DNA of 13,273 nucleotides, taken from positions 1 to 13,273 of the forward strand of contig JAYVEB010000142.1 of NCBI GenBank assembly GCA_043749095.1, written 5' to 3'. This DNA is from PBB1 sp043749095. Lineage in GTDB: Bacteria > Pseudomonadota > Gammaproteobacteria > Burkholderiales > Burkholderiaceae_C. The first letter of the stretch is position 1. Each line of letters opens with the position of its first letter. Below the pieces are notes generated by a model, which was not told where the DNA came from, ran no database searches, and was given only the letters and a program-made list of their open reading frames with translations. Of this stretch, positions 1 through 5,830 are shown in pieces. The translations under genes and the position numbers were made by a program.

Positions 1-257
1 GCTCGATGGCCGCTGGCGACAACCTGTTTCATCAACCGGCGGGGATGACGAGCAGCTTCGCCCAGGGCGCGGCGTTCGGTCAGATGATGCAGTCGATGAT
101 CAGGAACTACACCGTCTTCCTGACCGAGTGGGGGCAGTGCTCGATGAACGCCATCGCGCACAGCCAGCAGGCTTTCCAGCACAGCGTCCAGCAGGCCGCC
201 GACATGGCGACCGAGGCAAGCCGCAGCGGCGAAAAGACCAGAGCCAAAGCGGCTTGA
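1..257 (+). CDS. Phasin-like small protein, 5' end cut by the window
   Basis: The frame is open from the window edge to a TGA at 255-257. The first ATG is at position 6, with only five bases before it, so neither a ribosome-binding site nor the true start can be judged, and I treat the gene as 5'-partial. The visible 83 residues form an amphipathic, Gln/Ala/Met-rich helix-forming stretch (FGQMMQSMIRNYTVFLTEWG, then SQQAFQHSVQQAADMATEA) and a Lys/Arg/Ala-rich tail. This resembles the C-terminal part of phasins, the proteins that coat polyhydroxyalkanoate granules, which are usually nearer 180 residues. The family call is by general composition and could be wrong; another small helical protein is possible. 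It converges on the minus-strand kinase fragment, with a 13-bp stem-loop between the two stops. Confidence 0.5.
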   Translation, partial: SMAAGDNLFHQPAGMTSSFAQGAAFGQMMQSMIRNYTVFLTEWGQCSMNAIAHSQQAFQHSVQQAADMATEASRSGEKTRAKAA

Positions 258-268
258 GGGCATGCGCT

Positions 269-297
269 GCGAAGGCCACACACGGTGTGGCCTTCGC
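269..297. terminator. Strong stem-loop between convergent genes
   Basis: A perfect 13-bp inverted repeat, GCGAAGGCCACAC (269-281) and GTGTGGCCTTCGC (285-297), surrounds a 3-base loop. It lies between the stop of the phasin-like gene (257) and the stop of the minus-strand kinase fragment (303), where a bidirectional terminator is expected. Neither side has a clear T-run, so it is not a textbook intrinsic terminator. It may act with Rho or as an RNA 3'-end stabiliser. Confidence 0.7.
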
Positions 298-302
298 GCG
301 CT

Positions 303-788
303 TCATGTCGCCTCGACAGGCCCTGCCGGGGCCGCTGGTTTGCCGGTCATCGGCAGCGTGATTGTGAATTCGCTGCCCAGGCCCGCGCCGTCGCTGTGCG
401 CGCTGACGCTGCCGCCGTGGGCGGCAACCAGTTCGCGCACCACCGTCAGGCCCAGACCGAGGCCGTTGCCGTTGAAGGCGGCGGCATGCGCGTCCTGCAC
501 GAAGGGATCAAACACGTGCGGCAGTGTGCGGGCGGTGATGCCGATGCCGTTGTCACGCACGGTCAGCACCACGCTGTCACTCACGGTCGCCATCGTCAAG
601 GTGATGATGCCTGCAGACGGCGTGTACTTCGAGGCGTTGTCGAGCAGGTTGCGCAGCACCTGGGCGAGGCGCATCGGGTCGCCGTCGAGCATCAGTTCAG
701 CCGGGGGCACCTGAAGCACCAGCTGTTGCAGTCGCTTGTCCATCGCCGAACGGCAGCTGTCGACGGCCTCGTCGATCAGCGCGTGCAT
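303..788 (-). CDS. HATPase (ATP-binding) half of a split GGDEF/histidine kinase
   Basis: This 161-residue fragment holds the catalytic ATP-binding domain of a histidine kinase. The N box (NLLDNASKYTP), G1 box (DNGIGI), F box (DPFVQ) and G2 box (GLGLGLTVV) are all present and in order. It is in the same frame as the upstream GGDEF/HisKA ORF and is separated from it only by a TAA at 834-836 plus 15 sense codons. Those codons (RVDGGKLRLERQQLE) read as the normal linker after a HisKA domain. The first available ATG is at 788, with GGAG touching it and no properly spaced ribosome-binding site, so independent translation is doubtful. An undisrupted gene would run 303-1961 and give 552 residues. I see this as the downstream half of a recently broken gene, or of a gene with a sequencing error. 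Confidence 0.75.
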   Translation of the reverse strand: MHALIDEAVDSCRSAMDKRLQQLVLQVPPAELMLDGDPMRLAQVLRNLLDNASKYTPSAGIITLTMATVSDSVVLTVRDNGIGITARTLPHVFDPFVQDAHAAAFNGNGLGLGLTVVRELVAAHGGSVSAHSDGAGLGSEFTITLPMTGKPAAPAGPVEAT

Positions 789-833
789 CTCCAGCTGCTG
801 TCGCTCCAGCCGCAGCTTGCCGCCGTCGACGCG

Positions 834-836
834 TTA
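834..836 (-). other. In-frame TAA splitting the GGDEF-kinase gene
   Basis: Reading the minus strand, GAC GTG TAA CGC GTC GAC GGC GGC would encode DV-stop-RVDGG. Both flanks stay in one frame across 303-1961 and homology-type sequence continues directly after the stop. A serine TCA to TAA change by one base would explain it. Alternatives are a base-call error, or a genuine two-protein arrangement. Confidence 0.85.
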
Positions 837-1961
837 CACATCGAGCAGATCGCCGACCAGGCGTGACAGTTGCGCCACCTGTCGTTCGATGACGGCATTC
901 ATCCGCGGCAACAGCGGTTCGCTGCTGCCGCTGCGGCCCATCACCGCCGACGCGGTGCGGATCGACATCAGCGGCGAGCGCAGTTCATGCACCGCCCTCG
1001 CCATGTTCTCGGTATGCCGTTGCAGCGCGCGCTCGGCCTGGGTCTTCGAGGCCAGGGCATCGAGCGTGGTCAGCAGCAACTGCTCGTTGGCCTCCTGCAG
1101 CCGCGCGTGCAGATGGTCCTGCTCGCCCGGGGTGTTGAGGGTCAGCGGCGGCGGTCGACGCAGCGAATCGGGCGGCGCGGCGGGCTCATCCAGGTCGGCA
1201 AAGTTGCTGTGGTCATAGAACACGCCGTGACCTGCGTCCAGCCGCTTCGCGCGGTACATCGCGGCGTCGGCGCGGTCGATCAGCGTGCACACATCGTCGC
1301 CGTCGTCGGGGTACAGGCTGATGCCGATGCTCGCCGTCAGGCTCATCACGTGCTTGCCGATGCGCGTGGGCCGGGCGAGCGCGGCATTGATCTTGTCGGC
1401 GATGGCCGCGGCGTCACTGGCCTGCGCCACCTCGTCGAGCAGGATCAGGAATTCGTCGCCGCCGTGGCGGCTGACGGTGTCCGACGCCCGCACCGACTCG
1501 ACCATGCAGCGGGCGGCGAGCTTCAGCACCTCGTCACCCATCGCGTGGCCGAGGGTGTCGTTGATCTGCTTGAAGTGGTTCAGGTCGAGAAACAGCAGCG
1601 CCATGCGGGCGTGGCGGCGCCGCTTGCCCGCAATCGCCTGCGTGAAGCGGTCGAGGAACAGCATGCGGTTGGGCAGCTGCGTCAACCCGTCGAGTTCGGC
1701 AACGCGCGAGACCTCCAGCAGTGCGCGCATCGCGCCTTCAGCGTCGGTCTTCGCCTGCACCACCGCAATCACCAAATGCTCATTGGCCGCCAGTATGTCG
1801 GCCACATGCGCTGCGCTCAACTGCGTGGACACCGCCAGTTGGGCATGCAAGTCTTCAAGCGTCGCACGCGTGTGCTCCGCTTCCGCGCGCAACTCCGCCA
1901 GCACCAGCGCAGCGCGGGCAATCTCAGGGTCCAGATTACTGGGTGGCGCCGGGATGTTCAC
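834..1961 (-). CDS. Diguanylate cyclase (GGDEF) with C-terminal HisKA domain, prematurely stopped
   Basis: A soluble 375-residue protein with a GTG start at 1961, 22 bases after the KaiC-like stop, making it the last gene of that operon. An N-terminal helical, probably coiled-coil segment (about residues 10-85) leads into a GGDEF domain (about 88-250). The active-site motif GGDEF is at 167-171. An RxxD inhibitory site (RASD, 158-161) stands five residues before it, which in this family means feedback inhibition by c-di-GMP. A linker and second coiled coil follow, then a HisKA dimerisation domain with phosphoacceptor His325 in HELRSP. The protein ends at LLDV, exactly where kinases of this kind usually read LLDVSRV or LLDISRI; the second kinase in this window reads LLDISRI. 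As it stands it should still make c-di-GMP and can dimerise, but it cannot autophosphorylate without the downstream HATPase. Confidence 0.88.
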   Translation of the reverse strand: MNIPAPPSNLDPEIARAALVLAELRAEAEHTRATLEDLHAQLAVSTQLSAAHVADILAANEHLVIAVVQAKTDAEGAMRALLEVSRVAELDGLTQLPNRMLFLDRFTQAIAGKRRRHARMALLFLDLNHFKQINDTLGHAMGDEVLKLAARCMVESVRASDTVSRHGGDEFLILLDEVAQASDAAAIADKINAALARPTRIGKHVMSLTASIGISLYPDDGDDVCTLIDRADAAMYRAKRLDAGHGVFYDHSNFADLDEPAAPPDSLRRPPPLTLNTPGEQDHLHARLQEANEQLLLTTLDALASKTQAERALQRHTENMARAVHELRSPLMSIRTASAVMGRSGSSEPLLPRMNAVIERQVAQLSRLVGDLLDV

Positions 1962-1983
1962 GGATTGACTCTGGCTTGGCCCA

Positions 1984-3522
1984 TCATTGTGTCGGCACTC
2001 GACCGCCGTATGCGGGATCTGAAAGGTTCAGCGGTGGGGGGTTCTTGCGGGTCGGCCGGCCGCCCAGCAGGCCTTCGTGATCGGCCAGCGTGCCACCGAC
2101 GACGATGCCGCTGCCGTCGATGATGAACTCGCGCAACTCGTCCGAATGCGCGCTGGCGCGTACCTTCACCACCGCCATCACCCGGCGCAGGCGGCTCGCG
2201 ACCTCGATGTAGCGCTGCACGATGATCGCGTCGGTCATGAACGCCGTGCCGTACGGGCTGAAGCGCAGGTCGCTGTAGCGGTCTTCGAGCTCCGAGGTCA
2301 TCAGCACCGTGACGCCGGCATCGGTCATCGCCTTGACCAGCCGCGACAGCGATTCACGGAAGTCCTCGCGGAAGGTCGGCGCGACCGACAGCTCGAAGCC
2401 CGACAGCGAGTCGATGACGACACGGGCGGCGCCGCGCTGGTGGATTTCATCGAGCAGCAGCACGATGATCTCGTCGATCGACAGATCGGGCGCGCGGCTG
2501 TCCACCACGCTGACCAGGCCGGCCTCGACCAGGTCGGCGACCACCCGGTTGCGCGAGCGGTTCGGGTGCTGCTCGAACACCGCGATCACGCCAGCCTCAC
2601 CGAGGCGCGCGCCTTCGGCCAGGAACGCCGCTGCGAGGATGCTCTTGCCCGACCCGGAGGGCCCCGCCACCAGCAGCGAATAGCCGCGCGGCAGGCCGCC
2701 GCCCAGCATCTCGTCGAGTGGCGCGACGCCGGTCAGTGCGCGCTGTGGCGCGACGTGCGCAGTCCCATTCACGGCGACGTCTGCCGGGGCGGCAAGGCGT
2801 GCTGGATGCCGCGAGCTCGGCGGCGCAAAGACGCGTACGCCGGTGCTGTCGATGCGGAAGGTGTGCAGGCCTGGCAGCGTGGCCTGGCCACGCATCTTCA
2901 TGATCTCCATCTTGCGCACAACCGAGTTGCGCAGCACGTTCTGGCGCAGCCAGATCAGCCCGTCGGCAACCGTGAACACCGGGTTCGCATCGGTCTCGAC
3001 GAAGTACTCGCCGAGCAGGAAGGTGGTGGCCTGCCAGCTCGTCATCAGCATGCCGAGCTGTTGCACGAACTGCTGCAGGTTGTTGTGCGGGCTCGGCACC
3101 GGGCTGGCCGATTCGCTGGCCAGGATCACCGAGCGGAACGAGTCGACAAATACCAGCGCCGGGTTATGGGTGGTGACCTCCTCGACGATGCGGCGCAGCA
3201 CGCGGTCGAGGTCGCCGGCCATCGCTTCCTCTGACAAGTTGATGAAGCGGATCGAGGTGTTGACCGCTTCGTCGTTGAAGAACCCGAACTGCTGCTGGTA
3301 GCGCAGCATCTTCAGCGGTGGCTCGCCGAGCACGGTGAAGTACAGCGCAGGGCGTTCGGGCCGTGCCAGCGCGAACATGATCTGGTGCGCCAGCGTGGTC
3401 TTGCCGCAGCCGGGCTGGCCGGCGATCAGGTTGAACGAGAACTCGGGCAGTCCTCCGCCCAAGACTTCGTCCAGCCCCGGCACGCCGGTGGCCAGGCGAT
3501 TGATGGTGACTTTGGTATTCAT
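1984..3522 (-). CDS. KaiC-like two-domain RecA-fold ATPase
   Basis: A 512-residue double-RecA ATPase of the KaiC/RadA superfamily. The start is the ATG at 3522, preceded by AAGGA at 9-base spacing and overlapping the upstream stop as ATGA. Reading on to 3567 would add 15 residues with no support. The first domain has Walker A GQPGCGKTT (35-43), Walker B with Asp127, and the KaiC-type KMRGQ motif (about 209-213). The second has Walker A GPSGSGKS (287-294). Cyanobacterial KaiC has a Glu-Glu pair after each Walker A. Here only one Glu remains in each (LGEPP in domain 1, FEQHP in domain 2). By eye, the residues aligning with KaiC phosphosites S431/T432 are Ala/Phe, in GTAFMTD just before the DAI that matches KaiC DTI. 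It is therefore probably a signalling ATPase rather than a phosphorylation clock. No kaiA or kaiB is nearby. Its partners are likely the small upstream protein and the downstream GGDEF-kinase. Confidence 0.9.
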   Translation of the reverse strand: MNTKVTINRLATGVPGLDEVLGGGLPEFSFNLIAGQPGCGKTTLAHQIMFALARPERPALYFTVLGEPPLKMLRYQQQFGFFNDEAVNTSIRFINLSEEAMAGDLDRVLRRIVEEVTTHNPALVFVDSFRSVILASESASPVPSPHNNLQQFVQQLGMLMTSWQATTFLLGEYFVETDANPVFTVADGLIWLRQNVLRNSVVRKMEIMKMRGQATLPGLHTFRIDSTGVRVFAPPSSRHPARLAAPADVAVNGTAHVAPQRALTGVAPLDEMLGGGLPRGYSLLVAGPSGSGKSILAAAFLAEGARLGEAGVIAVFEQHPNRSRNRVVADLVEAGLVSVVDSRAPDLSIDEIIVLLLDEIHQRGAARVVIDSLSGFELSVAPTFREDFRESLSRLVKAMTDAGVTVLMTSELEDRYSDLRFSPYGTAFMTDAIIVQRYIEVASRLRRVMAVVKVRASAHSDELREFIIDGSGIVVGGTLADHEGLLGGRPTRKNPPPLNLSDPAYGGRVPTQ

Positions 3523-3947
3523 GTCGTGGTGTCCTTTGCTCCGGGGCCGCTTGAAGCGCTGGCCCATACGGAACGCAGCAATCGTTCAGCGAGAGAAGGT
3601 CCGACCATGCTGACCAGCAGGTCGTGGAAAGTTTCGAAAAGCAGGGCCGCGCCGGCTGTGGCCTCCAAAGGCGATTGCTGCTTGAACACCGAATTCAGGT
3701 CGGACAGATTGACCGATGCCAGCGCGTGGTCGTGCATCCCCATCAGCCACGGATGGCCCTGCGCCGCCACATAGACACTGCGCTTGTAGAGCGCCGCGAA
3801 ACCGCGCGGGCCAATGATGGGTGTCAAGGCCGCATCGATCTCCTGCCAGGCCGCGACCACAGCATCAGCGACCCGGCCAACATCTGCATCGGCGCTCACG
3901 CGGTATGCCAAGGGGGGGGCGAGCGAGCCACTCGCGGGGCTTTCCAT
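3519..3947 (-). CDS. Conserved protein of unknown function, translationally coupled to KaiC-like ATPase
   Basis: A 142-residue soluble protein with no signal peptide or membrane segment. A Pro/Ala/Ser-rich start is followed by a helical domain (about 20-130) with IDAALTPIIGPRGFAALYKR in its first half and ALLFETFHDLLVSMVGPSLA near the end. I do not know a named domain for it. Its stop overlaps the KaiC-like start by 4 bp (ATGA), implying coupled translation and probably a physical or functional partner. The start is uncertain. ATG 3947 has only a weak GAAGA before it, whereas a good GAGGAG sits six bases upstream of an in-frame CTG at 3959, which would add four residues. A run of eight C (coding strand; G at 3912-3919) falls about ten codons into the gene. 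The long open frame continuing upstream to 5018 is antisense to rpoN and is not real. Confidence 0.72.
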   Translation of the reverse strand: MESPASGSLAPPLAYRVSADADVGRVADAVVAAWQEIDAALTPIIGPRGFAALYKRSVYVAAQGHPWLMGMHDHALASVNLSDLNSVFKQQSPLEATAGAALLFETFHDLLVSMVGPSLAERLLRSVWASASSGPGAKDTTT

Positions 3948-4004
3948 AGGCGTCTTCAGTGAACGCTCCTCATATGGAGTGTTATGGTGTTGCCGTTCGT
4001 GGCA

Positions 4005-4024
4005 ATCGAGTTCCACAACTCGAT
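4005..4024. repeat. 8-bp perfect inverted repeat in KaiC-operon leader
   Basis: ATCGAGTT (4005-4012), spacer CCAC, AACTCGAT (4017-4024). It lies 58 bp before the ATG at 3947 and inside the 5' leader expected from the sigma-54 promoter at 4128-4144. It could be an operator or an RNA hairpin. A chance match of this size somewhere in 13 kb is possible, so only its position makes it notable. Confidence 0.45.
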
Positions 4025-4127
4025 CCGGCGGCCGCAAACGCCGGGCGGCGGCTTCATCGAGGCTGTCGTTCAGGGCTGTGCTGGCGTGACATGTAAGTGG
4101 CTTGGTAGAGGGCCCACCCCGAACTTT

Positions 4128-4144
4128 TGGCAAGCGGTGTGCCC
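4128..4144 (-). promoter_or_regulatory. Sigma-54 promoter (P1) for the KaiC-like operon
   Basis: On the minus strand the sequence is GGGCACACCGCTTGCCA. It contains the -24 core GGCAC and the -12 core TTGC with the exact 5-base gap of RpoN promoters; the position before the GG is G instead of the usual T. Counting 12 bases on from the -12 C puts transcription start near 4118, leaving a leader of about 170 bases before the ATG at 3947. It matches 16 of 17 bases with the element at 5827-5843. Confidence 0.65.
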
Positions 4145-4200
4145 AATGGACACCGCAATGTCGTGACTGACAAGGCGTGAACGCGCCCGATCGGCAAGAT

Positions 4201-4227
4201 TTACCGTAATGCAGGCCGCATCGGTAA
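4201..4227. repeat. Bulged dyad element between divergent sigma-54 promoters
   Basis: Nested inverted repeats: TTACCG (4201-4206) pairs with CGGTAA (4222-4227), and inside them ATGC (4209-4212) pairs with GCAT (4218-4221), with a 2-base TA bulge on one side. It lies about 83-109 bp upstream of the predicted P1 start and 91-117 bp upstream of the predicted P2 start. That is the usual range for enhancer-binding-protein sites. Confidence 0.4.
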
Positions 4228-4234
4228 GGCGAGC

Positions 4235-4261
4235 CGACAGGCCCGGCGAGCGGGCCTGTCG
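4235..4261. repeat. 11-bp perfect inverted repeat, candidate activator site or hairpin
   Basis: CGACAGGCCCG (4235-4245), 5-base spacer, CGGGCCTGTCG (4251-4261). There is no T-run after it in either direction, and no gene ends here, so a terminator role is not favoured. It sits between P1 and P2, about 57-83 bp upstream of the predicted rpoN transcription start. A dimeric activator bound here could serve both promoters. Confidence 0.55.
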
Positions 4262-4291
4262 CTTGCCCGGGCAGTTGCGCCTGGCGCGGCA

Positions 4292-4308
4292 CGGCACGGG
4301 GGTTGCGA
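4292..4308 (+). promoter_or_regulatory. Sigma-54 promoter (P2) directly upstream of rpoN
   Basis: CGGCACGGGGGTTGCGA has the cores GGCAC (4293-4297) and TTGC (4303-4306) with exact 5-base spacing; the base before GG is C rather than T. The predicted start is near 4318. This gives a leader of about 25 bases that just includes the ribosome-binding site GAGGAG (4329-4334). The position implies that RpoN drives its own gene. Confidence 0.6.
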
Positions 4309-4342
4309 ACGCTCGGTTCAGACCCCTTGAGGAGCGGCCGTT

Positions 4343-5806
4343 GTGGTGACCCTGAATTTTCAAACCGACACCCGTCAATTGCAGGCCCTGTCGCCGCGTT
4401 TCCAGCATGCGGTGCGGCTGCTGCAGCTGTCTTCGATGGACTTCGCTGCCACCGTGCGCGACGTGCTGGGCCAGAACCCGTTCCTGGAGATCGAGGACGG
4501 CGTGGCGGAGGGCGAGGGCGCCGACGCCGATGCGTTGGATGGTGACAGTGCCGAGGCCTCGGCCTCACCGGCGACGCCGTTCGACGACAACGCGATGTCG
4601 CCGGACGTGGAGGGTCTCGCCGACGACCGCGGCGAGGATCGCGACCTGTGGCTGATCGAAGGCTCGTCGTCGCAGCGGCAGGCGGGCGATGGCGACGTGT
4701 CGGCGCTGGACCTGATGGCAGTTGATCTTCCGCTGAATGCGCACCTGAATGCCCAGCTCGATCTGCAACCGCTGGCCACCCGCGAGCTGTGGATGGCGCG
4801 CGCCATCGTTGAATCGCTCGACGACGACGGCTACCTGCGCACCCCGCTGGCCGAGCTGTGCGAACTGGTCCCGCTGGACCCACCGGCAGGCGCCGCCGAG
4901 ATGCAAACGGCCTTGCAGCGCGTGCAGGCGCTGGACCCGGCGGGCGTCGCCGCGCGCAGCGTGGCCGAATGCCTGACGCTGCAACTGCCGGCGATCGAAT
5001 GCCCGTTGCTGCGTGCACTGGCGGCGAGCACCATCACGTTGCACCTGCCGCTGCTAGCGGCGCGCGATGTGAATGCACTGGCGCGTGCGCTCGGCGAGTC
5101 CCCGCTGCGAGTGCAGCAGGTGTGCGACCGCATCCGCCGCCTCGATCCACGCCCTGGCTGGCGTTTCAGCGCCACGCGCACCGCCTATGTGGTGCCCGAC
5201 GTGGTGGTGAAGAAGGTGCGCGGAGAGTGGCGGGTGCAGCTGAACCCGGCGGTGATTCCGCGCGTGCGGCTGAACCAGGTGTATGCCGAGCTGTTCAAGC
5301 GCCACCGCAGCGCCGGCCACGCCGACATGGCCGGTCATCTGCAGGAGGCGCGCTGGACGGTGAAGAACGTCGCACAGCGCTTCTCGACCATCCTCGAGGT
5401 GGCTGAAGCGATCGTCAAGCGGCAGAAGCATTTCCTGGAATTCGGCCCGATGGCGATGAAGCCGATGGGCCTGAAGGAGATCGCCGAGGAAGTCGGTATC
5501 CATGAATCAACGGTCTCGCGGGTGACCAACAACAAATTCATCGCCACCCCCAGCGGCGTGTTCGAGTTGAAGTATTTTTTTTCGCGGGTGATGGTGACCG
5601 CCAACGGCAGCGCCTGCTCGGCCACCGCGATCCGTGGGCTGCTGAAGGACCTGATCGAAGCCGAAGCCCCTGACGCGCCGCTGTCGGATGCCGAGATCAC
5701 CCGCCAGCTGGCGCAGCAAGGGTTGGTGGTGGCGCGACGGACCGTCACCAAGTACCGGCAGCTGCTGCGCATTGACGCGGTGGGCCGGCGTCGGCGTCAG
5801 GCGTAG
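4343..5806 (+). CDS. rpoN: RNA polymerase sigma-54 factor RpoN
   Basis: A 487-residue sigma-54 factor, close to the family's usual size (about 480). It directs RNA polymerase to -24/-12 promoters and needs an AAA+ enhancer-binding protein to open them. The N-terminal activator-interacting region I is intact (QTDTRQLQALSPRFQHAVRL..., NPFLEIED). An acidic region II rich in Asp/Glu/Ala follows (about 48-102), then the core-binding domain. The helix-turn-helix is at about 377-400 (LKEIAEEVGIHESTVSRVTN). The C-terminal RpoN box is ARRTVTKYRQ (464-473), one or two residues off the common ARRTVAKYRE. The start is GTG 4343 with GAGGAG eight bases before it; an in-frame GTG at 4346 is an alternative. 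A T8 run (5575-5582) encodes part of KYFFS. The usual neighbours lptA/lptB and hpf/ptsN are absent, so this may be a second rpoN copy. Confidence 0.96.
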   Translation: MVTLNFQTDTRQLQALSPRFQHAVRLLQLSSMDFAATVRDVLGQNPFLEIEDGVAEGEGADADALDGDSAEASASPATPFDDNAMSPDVEGLADDRGEDRDLWLIEGSSSQRQAGDGDVSALDLMAVDLPLNAHLNAQLDLQPLATRELWMARAIVESLDDDGYLRTPLAELCELVPLDPPAGAAEMQTALQRVQALDPAGVAARSVAECLTLQLPAIECPLLRALAASTITLHLPLLAARDVNALARALGESPLRVQQVCDRIRRLDPRPGWRFSATRTAYVVPDVVVKKVRGEWRVQLNPAVIPRVRLNQVYAELFKRHRSAGHADMAGHLQEARWTVKNVAQRFSTILEVAEAIVKRQKHFLEFGPMAMKPMGLKEIAEEVGIHESTVSRVTNNKFIATPSGVFELKYFFSRVMVTANGSACSATAIRGLLKDLIEAEAPDAPLSDAEITRQLAQQGLVVARRTVTKYRQLLRIDAVGRRRRQA

Positions 5807-5811
5807 CTGGC

Positions 5812-5830
5812 GCCCGGCGCTGCGCCGGGC
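5812..5830 (+). terminator. GC-rich hairpin after rpoN
   Basis: GCCCGGCGC (5812-5820), T, GCGCCGGGC (5822-5830): perfect arms starting six bases after the rpoN stop. In practice the stem would be about 7 bp with a 5-base loop. No T-run follows. The right arm overlaps the -24 part of the next sigma-54 promoter. Confidence 0.55.

Larger units (their letters stand above)
3948..4342. promoter_or_regulatory. 395-bp divergent control region between KaiC operon and rpoN
   Basis: No convincing gene is present. The region holds two oppositely directed sigma-54-type promoters (4128-4144 minus, 4292-4308 plus). Between them lie two adjacent dyad-symmetric elements (4201-4227 and 4235-4261). A perfect 8-bp inverted repeat (4005-4024) falls inside the predicted leader of the KaiC operon. 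The layout is that of a shared control region for two divergent transcription units. Confidence 0.6.

Noticed and set aside
870..3234. Two long plus-strand open frames (870-2123 and 2077-3234) opposite the GGDEF and KaiC-like genes
   Set aside because: They are Arg/His/Gln-rich, low-information translations without domain motifs, lying antisense to genes with clear motifs. This is the usual effect of GC-rich third positions.
3956..3973. Five-codon minus-strand mini-ORF MRSVH before the KaiC-partner gene, as a leader peptide
   Set aside because: It has no ribosome-binding site, no regulatory codon run and no attenuator structure. Its bases are better explained as the GAGGAG site.
4128..4142. 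Plus-strand TGGCAAG-N4-GTGC as a sigma-54 promoter facing rpoN
   Set aside because: It is the same site as P1 read on the other strand, with two mismatches. The minus-strand reading matches both cores exactly, and rpoN has its own exact match at 4292-4308.
3948..5018. Minus-strand extension of the KaiC-partner frame across the control region and rpoN
   Set aside because: It is Arg/Pro-rich sequence antisense to rpoN. It would run through both promoters, and a sensible start exists at 3947 or 3959.
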